From UBA8752 sp002336475 (GTDB lineage: Bacteria > Bacteroidota > Bacteroidia > Flavobacteriales_D > Sanyastnellaceae): DNA of 64,000 nucleotides. The stretch is taken from assembly GCA_943846755.1 (NCBI GenBank), contig OX044365.1, positions 2,666,001-2,730,000 of the forward strand, given 5' to 3'. Position numbers and translations under genes: made by a program. Positions 17,087-24,537 of the stretch are shown one piece after another. The notes beneath the pieces are model-generated. The model did no database searches. It worked only from the letters and a program-made list of their open reading frames with translations, and was not told where the DNA came from. Each line of letters begins with the position of its first letter. Position 1 is the stretch's first letter.

Positions 17087-18049
17087 ATGAGCAGCATCAG
17101 TCAGGATATCCGAGCGCGTTGGGAAACAGGAGGCATGGTGGTGCGCCTGATTCTGGTCAACGTCGGCGTTTTTTTGTTGGTCGCTACGTTGGGTTTGCTC
17201 GAGACTTTGGGCATACCCCTTCCCAACCCTGGTGGAGCGTTTGGTTTGGCCACATCTTCGGATGCAGCGGTTTTGGTCCGCCGACCTTGGAGCATCGTGA
17301 CCCACATGTTTGTGCACTTGGGTGTGTGGCATTTGGTGATGAACCTGTTGGTTCTGTGGTGGATGGGTGGAATGTTCCGCAATTACTTCGGAGACCGCAG
17401 AACGCTGAGTACCTATTTGATGGGGGGATTGGCCGGTTGGCTTGTCTACTTTTTGCTGCTCAATCTCGTGCCAGGATTTGGCGGAGGGGGCTTTGCTTTG
17501 GGTGCCTCTGCAGCGGTGATGGCTTTGATGGTGGCCACCGCGGTGTATGCGCCGGATTACACCATTCGCATGTTTCTCATTGGGCCGGTGAAGCTCAAGT
17601 GGGTGGCGTTGGCTTATGTATTGTTGGATTACGCGGCCTTGTCGCGGGGAGCCAATGTGGGCGGGCACTTGGGGCACTTGGGAGGTGCGGCATATGGCCT
17701 GCTGTACATGCAAGGCATGAAAGGCGGGCGTGACTTTGGAGCCCCTTTGGAGCGGTTGCTCGATGTGCTGGCCACCTGGTGGCCGTGGAATGCAGTGGGC
17801 GAGAAGGCTCGTCCGCGCAAAGCCAAGCGCCAGAAGCGTAAAAGGGGAAAAGGCCTTCAAACGGTGCACCGCAGCGTCACCAAGGAAGGGACGACGCGTC
17901 GGGGTCAATCCGATGAGGAATTCAATGCCGAAAAAAAGGCCCGGCAGGAGCGCATTGACCGCATCCTCGACAAGATTTCTAAAGTCGGTTATGACCAATT
18001 GACCAAAGAGGAAAAGGACTTTTTGTTTCGCCACGGAGGGGACATTTGA
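17087..18049 (+). CDS. Rhomboid family protein with C-terminal cytosolic extension
   Basis: Second rhomboid, 320 residues. It has THMFVHLGVWHLVMNLLVLW in the helix-2 region, LGASAAVMALMVATA with the serine (GASA instead of GASG), and GGHLGHLGGAAYGLLY with the histidine. After the last helix comes a highly basic linker (KRQKRKRGKGLQ). A short C-terminal domain follows (RIDRILDKISKVGYDQLTKE, then EKDFLFRHGG), resembling the DUF6576 tail of Bacteroidota rhomboids. The GASA variant may alter activity. It is translated close to the first rhomboid and to the following EEP gene (3-base gap). Confidence 0.88.
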   Translation: MSSISQDIRARWETGGMVVRLILVNVGVFLLVATLGLLETLGIPLPNPGGAFGLATSSDAAVLVRRPWSIVTHMFVHLGVWHLVMNLLVLWWMGGMFRNYFGDRRTLSTYLMGGLAGWLVYFLLLNLVPGFGGGGFALGASAAVMALMVATAVYAPDYTIRMFLIGPVKLKWVALAYVLLDYAALSRGANVGGHLGHLGGAAYGLLYMQGMKGGRDFGAPLERLLDVLATWWPWNAVGEKARPRKAKRQKRKRGKGLQTVHRSVTKEGTTRRGQSDEEFNAEKKARQERIDRILDKISKVGYDQLTKEEKDFLFRHGGDI

Positions 18050-18052
18050 CCG

Positions 18053-19195
18053 ATGGCGTTGCAAAAAGGAGGCGCAGGCAAGCGGCGAAAAGTGAAGCGC
18101 GGAAAATTGGCGATGTTGGTCGGTTGGGTCGGCACGTTTTCCATTCTTGCTGCAGGCGTTGCCACCTTGGTTTCTCCTTTGATTTCAACCTTGCCTGCAT
18201 TGGCGGGTTTGTTGTTTCCCATAGGTGCCATCCTGTGGAGCATTGGTTGGCTGGCTGCCGCCCGTTCTAGGCGCTGGAAATCACTGTTGTTTATGTCTTT
18301 GGTGGCAGGGCTTAATGCGCCTTTGTTTCGCGCGACATGGGGCTGCGGTGGTTGTGGAATGCCCGCAGGTTCGGGTGAAGGTTTGACCGTTGTGTCGTGG
18401 AATGTGCGGTTGTTTGACTTTTATGGTTGGCTGGGGGATTCGAAGGATGCAGGTGGAGCCAATGGGGCCAAAGAACAGATCATGTCTTCCATTTCAGAGG
18501 CAGAACCGGACGTCCTCTGTTTGCAGGAGTATTTCCAGTTGGACCCCGAGGGATCTTTCCCAGTCACAGCACTTTTGGATGGGGCAGTGGGTGGCGTTGC
18601 GCATCAGCATGTGGTTATTTCTCGTCGAAAGGGACCACGGTCTTTTGGAGTGGCGACTTGGTCTAGGTGGCCCATCATTCAGAGGTCTTCCATCGATTTT
18701 GGAACCCGAAAAAACAACGTTTGTGCGGTCACTGATGTGGCATGGAAAGGCGATACGGTCCGGATTTTTAATGCCCATTTTTCGAGCATTCGCTTCGAGG
18801 AAGAAGACTATGCAGCTTTGGAAGAAGGGGTGCCCAATGCCGAAGGGCGAGAGCGCATTTGGGGGCGGATGCGCTCGGCTTATGTAGAGCGCGTGGCGCA
18901 GGTGGAGGCCGTCATGGAGGCCGTTCGACGCAGTCCTTACCCTGTGGTGCTGTGCGGCGATTTTAACGACACCCCGACCAGTTGGTCATTGGCGTATTGC
19001 CGGTCTGTATTGAGGGACAGCCACGATGTGCGATGGTTCAACATGGACGGGACGTGGCAGGGCGCTGTTCCCGGGGTCCGCATTGACCATGTTTTGATGG
19101 GGGAGGAATGGACGGCCCAGTCCTATGCGACGGGCGGAGAAGGCCTCAGCGACCACCGGTTTGTCAAGGCCGTGCTGCAGGCGGCGAGCCCGTAA
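18053..19195 (+). CDS. Endonuclease/exonuclease/phosphatase family protein
   Basis: A 380-residue protein with two or three N-terminal membrane helices (FSILAAGVATLVSPLI, ALAGLLFPIGAILWSIGWLA) and a metal-dependent EEP domain. Visible motifs are VVSWNVRLFDF, DVLCLQEYF, VVLCGDFNDTP and the terminal GLSDHRFVKA with the catalytic Asp-His. The family includes DNases, sphingomyelinases and phosphatases, so the substrate cannot be assigned. Its 3' end overlaps the convergent lycopene cyclase gene by 32 bases. Similar rhomboid-rhomboid-EEP runs are, as far as I recall, common in Flavobacteriales. Confidence 0.85.
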   Translation: MALQKGGAGKRRKVKRGKLAMLVGWVGTFSILAAGVATLVSPLISTLPALAGLLFPIGAILWSIGWLAAARSRRWKSLLFMSLVAGLNAPLFRATWGCGGCGMPAGSGEGLTVVSWNVRLFDFYGWLGDSKDAGGANGAKEQIMSSISEAEPDVLCLQEYFQLDPEGSFPVTALLDGAVGGVAHQHVVISRRKGPRSFGVATWSRWPIIQRSSIDFGTRKNNVCAVTDVAWKGDTVRIFNAHFSSIRFEEEDYAALEEGVPNAEGRERIWGRMRSAYVERVAQVEAVMEAVRRSPYPVVLCGDFNDTPTSWSLAYCRSVLRDSHDVRWFNMDGTWQGAVPGVRIDHVLMGEEWTAQSYATGGEGLSDHRFVKAVLQAASP

Positions 19196-19943
19196 CCAGC
19201 CCTATTTTTTTGGCGATCAGTTCATAGGAAATGATGGTCATGGCGATCATCAGAAATCCATAGATCAGGTCGTCCAGAGGCACGGAAAAAATCCGGATGC
19301 GAAGGTTGTGGTCGTTGTTGTACCAGACGATTTGGTCGGCGACATCTTGTACTTCGCGGTTGAACACCGGGTACTGCCAAAAGTCCAATCCCGTGAGTAC
19401 GCCATTGGATAGGATAAAAGGCACCAGCAAGGGGAGGTAGGCCAACCACAGCCGGTGATTCCATTGGCGCACAGCGGGCTTGGAAGCTGCGGCAAGGCCC
19501 AACGCTGTGCAAAAGAGAGCGGTCAGTGCGCAAGTGGTGGCGATGTATTGGCGCTCGGGATAGGCGATGGCCAGTGATGCGGAAGCGACTGCCAGCAGCA
19601 GGGTGAGCGGCAATGCCAGTGACTTCAATGGGGGATGCGGCACGTAGTGCTTCAGGGATTCGTAGGTGAACACGCAGGCGTAGGGGATGCAGATAAAAAA
19701 CAGCCACTCTTCCAGGGGAATACCTGCGATCCAGATGCCGCTGAGGTAGGCTTCATTGAATCCCCAAATGCTGTCCTCTGTGAAGGCGATGTCCCAAGGG
19801 ATGAACAGGGCCATCATCACGGCAATGGCGGGAAACAGTGCGGGCCAAAAGCGTGCAAACCTCACCTTTCGGTCAAAGCTGAAAGCCAGCGGAACCGCCA
19901 GTACGGCGAGGTCAACAGTAAGGTATAGGTAGTGCGGATTCAT
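19164..19943 (-). CDS. Lycopene cyclase, fused CrtYc-CrtYd type
   Basis: Integral membrane lycopene beta-cyclase (259 residues) built from two repeated halves. The N-half has LFIPWDIAFTEDSIWGFN and IPLEEWLFFICIPYACVF. The C-half has WYNNDHNLRIRIFSVPLDD and YGFLMIAMTIISYEL. The enzyme forms beta-ionone rings on lycopene. With CruF and CrtD in the same operon, probably only one end is cyclised, giving gamma-carotene. ATG 19943 overlaps the crtZ stop (ATGA). Last gene of the carotenoid operon; its end overlaps the convergent EEP gene. Confidence 0.85.
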   Translation of the reverse strand: MNPHYLYLTVDLAVLAVPLAFSFDRKVRFARFWPALFPAIAVMMALFIPWDIAFTEDSIWGFNEAYLSGIWIAGIPLEEWLFFICIPYACVFTYESLKHYVPHPPLKSLALPLTLLLAVASASLAIAYPERQYIATTCALTALFCTALGLAAASKPAVRQWNHRLWLAYLPLLVPFILSNGVLTGLDFWQYPVFNREVQDVADQIVWYNNDHNLRIRIFSVPLDDLIYGFLMIAMTIISYELIAKKIGLVTGSPPAARP

Positions 19944-20422
19944 GCCGCGCTGGAGTTTTTGGCGAAGTGTGCCTTCCGGGCTTGCTTGAAGTATTCCCGG
20001 GGTACCCAGAGCATGCCAAAGCATTCACCGTCTTCCTTGTTGAGGTGCTTGTGGTGGACCTTGTGGGCTTTCCGGATGGCGGCGAAATAGGGGTGTTTGG
20101 CATTCCGGAACCAATTGAACCTTCTGTGAATGAACACGTCGTGTACCAGAAAATAGCAGAGGCCATATGCGGCGATGCCTGTGCCAATCCAAAAGCGGAA
20201 GTCGGCGTGTATACTGCCTGTAATGAAGCACCAGGCGCTGGGCACAGCAAAAATCAGGAAGAAGGCGTCGTTCTTTTCAAAGAACCCAGGCTCGTGTTGA
20301 TGGTGGTCCTGATGGAAATACCACATCATACCATGCATCAGGTATTTGTGTGCAGCCCATGCGACACCTTCCATGGTCAAGAAGGTAATCGATACAATCA
20401 AAAAAGCGGTCAGGATTTCCAT
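19940..20422 (-). CDS. crtZ: Beta-carotene hydroxylase CrtZ
   Basis: Di-iron membrane hydroxylase of the fatty-acid hydroxylase superfamily (160 residues) that adds 3-hydroxyl groups to beta-ionone rings. The histidine clusters are complete: HKYLMHG, HQDHHQHE, HDVFIHRRF and HKVHHKH. ATG 20422 lies inside the end of the upstream cruF gene, a 13-base overlap, and the stop overlaps the cyclase start. In this operon it would hydroxylate the single beta ring of a monocyclic carotenoid. Confidence 0.92.
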   Translation of the reverse strand: MEILTAFLIVSITFLTMEGVAWAAHKYLMHGMMWYFHQDHHQHEPGFFEKNDAFFLIFAVPSAWCFITGSIHADFRFWIGTGIAAYGLCYFLVHDVFIHRRFNWFRNAKHPYFAAIRKAHKVHHKHLNKEDGECFGMLWVPREYFKQARKAHFAKNSSAA

Positions 20423-21093
20423 GGCAACAATGACAGTCCGATAAAGAATGCAGCTTGCAGGATAAGCAACAATCCCGCAGCGCGGTTGGTTCGAAAGGTA
20501 AAGGCCTTGCGCCATGTCCACGCCAATGCAAAAGCGATCACCCACCAACTCATGTAGTTGCGCAGGGGGATGGAATTTCCCGACCAGGTCCAGAACTCGG
20601 CCCGGATGGCAACAGGCTCCAGGATCACGTCAAAAGCCACCATAAGGGTGGCGGCGATGCCTGCGCGCAGCAAGCTTCTGTCACGCCCTTTGCGGTCAGG
20701 GGCCCATTGTCCGGCCCAATACAAGGTGCCCATGAGCGTGAGCAGCCAGAGCACGCCAATCAAGGGCGGGGTATCATAGAGGGTGGTGCCCAGCCTCGTG
20801 CCATATTGATAGTCTCCAAAAGGGAATCCGGTTTGCACACCAATGACTTCCACGGAATAGGTGATGTAGGCGGTGAGGGCCCAACGCCAGGCATCATCGG
20901 GGTTTCCAAAGCCCAAGACCACCACTGCGGTCAGCATGAGGTTCAATGGGGTAAGGTCCAGAATGAAGTTGGCATCATAGAAGACCACACCTGCTATACC
21001 CACGGCGTGCACAATGACCAAAAGGGCCATCCAAAGGGCCAGAGACCCCGCCCTTCCCTTGATTCCAAAAGCACCTCGGTCAGCAGGGGTCAT
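20410..21093 (-). CDS. cruF: Carotenoid 1,2-hydratase, CruF family
   Basis: Membrane protein of 227 residues, about seven helices, from the carotenoid biosynthesis (DUF422/CruF) family. Typical segments are ITYSVEVIGVQTGFPFGDYQ, YGTRLGTTLYDTPPLIGVLW and AFDVILEPVAIRAEFWTW. CruF hydrates the psi end of gamma-carotene to 1'-hydroxy-gamma-carotene. It lies between crtD and crtZ with overlaps on both sides. ATG 21093 is preferred over a TTG nine bases upstream. Direction and end-group preference are inferred from family and context. Confidence 0.85.
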   Translation of the reverse strand: MTPADRGAFGIKGRAGSLALWMALLVIVHAVGIAGVVFYDANFILDLTPLNLMLTAVVVLGFGNPDDAWRWALTAYITYSVEVIGVQTGFPFGDYQYGTRLGTTLYDTPPLIGVLWLLTLMGTLYWAGQWAPDRKGRDRSLLRAGIAATLMVAFDVILEPVAIRAEFWTWSGNSIPLRNYMSWWVIAFALAWTWRKAFTFRTNRAAGLLLILQAAFFIGLSLLPWKS

Positions 21094-22552
21094 GGCGTTC
21101 AATCAATTCATGGGTGATGCGCGCACCCAACAGGCACAGTGGAATCCCGCCACCGGGATGCACGCTTCCGCCTACAAAGTAAAGGCCGCCAATGCGCCGG
21201 TCGCGGTTGCGGTGGCGCAGAAACGCGCTGGTTGGCTTGTTGCTGGCCGGACCATAAAGAGCGCCGCGGTGGCTCCCTGTTCGGGTGGCAATGTCATCGG
21301 GTGTCAATACATGCTCACACGCGAGGTGCTCGGATACGTCGATGCCGGTCATGCGCAGAATTTTGGCCATGACCCGCTGCCGCAAATCACCGAGGCCGCT
21401 GGCTTTCCATCCGGCCGGCGCATTGACCATGACAAACCAGTTGCCGGTTCCTTCAGGGGCATCTTCTGGAGAGGTGCGGCTGCCGATGTTGATGTAAACA
21501 GTGGGGTCCTCAGCAATGGTTTTGCTTTGGAACAAGGCATCAAACTCGGCCCTGTAATCTTCGGCCCAGAGGATGTTATGTAGGTGCAATTCAGGTGCTG
21601 GATGGCGAACACCCCAGTAGAAAATAACGCCTGACGTAGAGCTCTCTGCGTTTAAGATGCGCTCTGGAGCGCGGTGATTGGGGAGCATCTGCCGGTAGGT
21701 GGGCGTGACATCTGCCCCTGAAACCACCACGTCTGCATTGTGCTCTCCCATGGAGGTGAGAACCCCTCGAACGCGCCCATTTTCTGTCAATATTCGTTCC
21801 ACAGCAGTTGCGGTATGAATGGTGACGCCCAAGTTGAGTGCAGTGGTATGGAGGGCTTTGACAATGGCGTGCATGCCGCCCTCGGGCGCAAAAGTGCCCA
21901 TGCCAAATTCCAGATGGGGAATCACGTGCAGCATGGCGGGTGCCCGGTAGGGGTCGCTGCCATTGTAGGTTGCATAGCGGTTAAACAGTTGACGCAATTT
22001 CTCGTGGCCAGTCCGCGCATTCCATTGGTCTAAAGTTTGCGTCAGCGGAAGGCCCCGTCGTCCCCTCCAAGCTGCTCCTAATTGGCGGAAGGTGTTTTGC
22101 GGAGACCAGCTGCTGGCTTCGTGCAGGCTTTGTTCGAGGAAGATTCCTTTGGTGGCTTCGAAGCCAGCAGAGCTGCGCTCAAGGTGTTCCAAAACAGGTT
22201 GGGGGTCCACTCCAAAGGCGCTTTGGATTTCCTCTGACAACTTGGATTTGTCGCTCCAAGCTTTGAATTGGGTGCCGTCGGGCCAGAAGTAATGGCAGGA
22301 ACGGTCAAGTTGGGTAAAACGAAAAGGAGCGGCATGTGCGCCGGCTTTCTCGAGGGTGTCGAGCAACAAGTCGGGCCATGTAAACAGGCTGGGGCCAAGA
22401 TCAAACCTATAACCGTCGAGGTGCAGCTGCCGGAGCTTTCCACCTACTTCAGGAGAGGCCTCAAATACAGTGACTTTCCGTCCTTCTGCAGCCGCCCTGA
22501 CAGCGGTGGCAAGACCTCCTATTCCTGCTCCTATGATGGCAACCGAGCTCAC
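21080..22552 (-). CDS. crtD: Carotenoid 3,4-desaturase CrtD
   Basis: FAD-dependent amine-oxidase-fold carotenoid desaturase (490 residues). VAIIGAGIGGLATAVRAA is the dinucleotide-binding motif, followed by FEASPEVGGKLRQLHLDGYR and FDLGPSLFTWPDLL. The C-terminal GGSVHPGGGIPLCLLGARIT is characteristic of CrtI/CrtD proteins. Because a separate CrtI opens the operon and CruF is adjacent, this copy is assigned as 1'-hydroxy-carotenoid 3',4'-desaturase. Its ATG overlaps the idi stop and its end overlaps cruF. CrtI and CrtD are hard to separate by motif alone, so the exact step is inferred. Confidence 0.82.
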   Translation of the reverse strand: MSSVAIIGAGIGGLATAVRAAAEGRKVTVFEASPEVGGKLRQLHLDGYRFDLGPSLFTWPDLLLDTLEKAGAHAAPFRFTQLDRSCHYFWPDGTQFKAWSDKSKLSEEIQSAFGVDPQPVLEHLERSSAGFEATKGIFLEQSLHEASSWSPQNTFRQLGAAWRGRRGLPLTQTLDQWNARTGHEKLRQLFNRYATYNGSDPYRAPAMLHVIPHLEFGMGTFAPEGGMHAIVKALHTTALNLGVTIHTATAVERILTENGRVRGVLTSMGEHNADVVVSGADVTPTYRQMLPNHRAPERILNAESSTSGVIFYWGVRHPAPELHLHNILWAEDYRAEFDALFQSKTIAEDPTVYINIGSRTSPEDAPEGTGNWFVMVNAPAGWKASGLGDLRQRVMAKILRMTGIDVSEHLACEHVLTPDDIATRTGSHRGALYGPASNKPTSAFLRHRNRDRRIGGLYFVGGSVHPGGGIPLCLLGARITHELIERHDPC

Positions 22553-23067
22553 TTTTTGAGGTGGTCGGCTGCCCGTTCAAAGCAAATCTTAAACCAAGTG
22601 GTGAAGGCCTCTGGGTTGGCGCTTATCTCCGAACGCAAGTCAGCAAAATTGACGTAGCGGTAGCCCTCTACTTCGTCTGGATTGGGGGTAGGAGAGACGT
22701 CACTGATGCCAAACAGAACATGGTCGAATTCGTGTTCGACCAGACCACTGTCCAATTCAGAGCGATAGATAAAATCAAAGCCTTTTTCCAACTGGCACTG
22801 CATGCCCATTTCTTCGACCAGGCGCCGTTTTCCAGCCTCGACCACGCCTTCGCCGTCGCGGGGATGGCTGCAGCATGTGTTGGTCCATAGACCTCCGCTG
22901 TGGTACTTGTGGTGGGCGCGTTGCTGCAGCAACAATTGCCCGCGGCTGTTGAGGATAAACACACTAAAGGCGCGGTGAAGGCGGCCCTCACGGTGTGCCT
23001 TCATTTTTTCCATGGTGCCCTCATCCTGATCAAGGGTGTTGACCAATACAACGTGTTCCTCGGTCAT
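22549..23067 (-). CDS. idi: Isopentenyl-diphosphate delta-isomerase, type 1
   Basis: Nudix-fold enzyme (172 residues) that interconverts IPP and DMAPP. The catalytic Cys is in LWTNTCCSHPRDGE, the Nudix helix in AGKRRLVEEMGM, and the catalytic Glu in VEHEFDHVLFG. Metal-binding histidines lie in LLQQRAHHKYHSGG. It overlaps its neighbours by 4 bases each side. Its presence in the carotenoid operon fits balancing of the MEP-pathway product pool that IspH supplies. Confidence 0.92.
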   Translation of the reverse strand: MTEEHVVLVNTLDQDEGTMEKMKAHREGRLHRAFSVFILNSRGQLLLQQRAHHKYHSGGLWTNTCCSHPRDGEGVVEAGKRRLVEEMGMQCQLEKGFDFIYRSELDSGLVEHEFDHVLFGISDVSPTPNPDEVEGYRYVNFADLRSEISANPEAFTTWFKICFERAADHLKK

Positions 23068-23600
23068 GGTGTGACGTCTAATTGTCGAAGAATGTCTTCA
23101 GCGAGTTCCGAAATCCAATCTGCAAAGTCAGGGCTTTCCGCCCAAAATGAGGTGGTCGAAGTCTTAAGGACGGCCTTGGCATCTTCTTCCCAATGGGTGT
23201 CCTCGCCCAAGAACCGAGGAGCGGTTCCGCTCACGCTCAGTCTAAGAGACCGCAGGACGTTGTCGTTGGGGTCGGTATTGACCAGGCTGTCGAGTTTGGA
23301 CATGCCTTTTTTGAAGCGCGTGTAGCGTTCCGCCATGTTCCATCCAAAGTCGGCGGCCCGTGTGTGCGAGACCCACTTGTGCGCTTCGCAGTAGCGGATA
23401 CATTCTGCAGGTCCTTCCTGGGAGGCTTGTTGGGCCGCTTGCTCGCTTTCTATGGCCTGGTCAAATGTGCTGTGGTCCATGAAGCGCACGCGCAATTCCA
23501 AAAGAAGGTCGCACGATTGGCCCCAGGCGCTGCCTTGCATGAGCAACACAGCACAGGTGGTCAAAACAGCTGTGGTCAAGCCGCGTCCCACGGATGGCAT
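23064..23600 (-). CDS. Conserved secreted protein of the carotenoid operon, unknown function
   Basis: A 178-residue exported protein: the signal peptide ends MQGSAWGQ. The mature part is helical and TPR-like, with IRYCEAHKWVSHTRAADFGW, RYTRFKKGMSKLDSLVNTDP and LRSLRLSVSGTAPRFLGE. I recall similar proteins (long helix, then LRFLRFSIQ...AP.FLGY) beside phytoene synthase and idi in other flavobacterial carotenoid clusters, so it is probably a real cluster member. It starts one base after the crtB stop and overlaps idi by 4 bases. Role unknown; exported scaffolding or pigment handling is speculation. Confidence 0.7.
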   Translation of the reverse strand: MPSVGRGLTTAVLTTCAVLLMQGSAWGQSCDLLLELRVRFMDHSTFDQAIESEQAAQQASQEGPAECIRYCEAHKWVSHTRAADFGWNMAERYTRFKKGMSKLDSLVNTDPNDNVLRSLRLSVSGTAPRFLGEDTHWEEDAKAVLKTSTTSFWAESPDFADWISELAEDILRQLDVTP

Positions 23601-23601
23601 T

Positions 23602-24537
23602 TCAGAGCAGGTTGAATTGGTGCCGAACGTATGACCCCATCAACAGCACCAATTTTTGTCTGTTGGGGATGCGAATGCGGTCCTCTAGGATCCGCGAGTG
23701 CGGCATGCGCTGGATTTTACGGAACAGCCTGGTGTAGTAGACGTAAGCCATATACACGCCCAATCTTGAAGTTTTGGGCAACCTCAGGATGCCTTCGAGG
23801 GCATGCGCAAAATCCGATTCAATTTCAGCTTCTATGGTCTGCTTGGCATCGTGATCAAAGCCGTCCAAATCGAGGCCAGGAAAGTAAGTGCGGCCTAAAC
23901 CAGCCCAGTCTGCGCGTAGATCGCGCAGGAAATTGATCTTCTGGAAGGCGGCTCCCAAACTGCGCGCGTGGGGCAGGAGCGCCTGGTATTGCTCTTTGTC
24001 ACCTTTGACGAACACAGAAAGGCACATCAGTCCTACAACTTCAGCGCTGCCCACGATGTAGTCATCGTAGCCCGCTCTGTCGTAGGCCGTCTGATCCAAG
24101 TCACACTCCATGGATTCAAGGAACTTCTCGACGTGGGCAATGTCCATGTCATAAGCATGAAAAGCCCACTGGAAACTGTTGAGGATCGGATTGAGTGAAA
24201 TGCGTTCCTGAATGGCCAGGTGGGTGTCGTTTTTGAACCTCTTGAACAGCTCTTCTTTGTTGAAGTCATGAAACGTGTCCACGATTTCGTCTGCAAAACG
24301 GACAAATCCATAAACGGCTTGAATGGGGGCCCGCAATTCTGCAGAGAGCATCCGGATGCCGAGGCTAAACGATGTGCTGTAAGCTTTTGTGGTGAGGGCA
24401 CTGCACTCTTTTGACACCCGGTCAAACAAGGGTTTGCCGGTGTCGAGCAACGCGCTGTCTATCGCAGCAGGAGGGCTCGGTACTGCTTTGATTTCGGGCG
24501 CAGTCTCGCAGCTGATTATTGGCGGGTGAGCATTCAT
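23602..24537 (-). CDS. crtB: Phytoene synthase CrtB
   Basis: Squalene/phytoene synthase family enzyme (311 residues) that condenses two GGPP to phytoene. The first Asp-rich motif is in YGFVRFADEIVDTFHDF; the second is in GAAFQKINFLRDLRADW. AYSTSFSLGIRML is the typical N-terminal motif and GRTYFP follows the second motif. A 30-residue Pro/Ala-rich N-terminal extension precedes the domain. It overlaps crtI by 4 bases. The GGPP synthase (crtE) is not in this cluster and must lie elsewhere. Confidence 0.93.
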   Translation of the reverse strand: MNAHPPIISCETAPEIKAVPSPPAAIDSALLDTGKPLFDRVSKECSALTTKAYSTSFSLGIRMLSAELRAPIQAVYGFVRFADEIVDTFHDFNKEELFKRFKNDTHLAIQERISLNPILNSFQWAFHAYDMDIAHVEKFLESMECDLDQTAYDRAGYDDYIVGSAEVVGLMCLSVFVKGDKEQYQALLPHARSLGAAFQKINFLRDLRADWAGLGRTYFPGLDLDGFDHDAKQTIEAEIESDFAHALEGILRLPKTSRLGVYMAYVYYTRLFRKIQRMPHSRILEDRIRIPNRQKLVLLMGSYVRHQFNLL

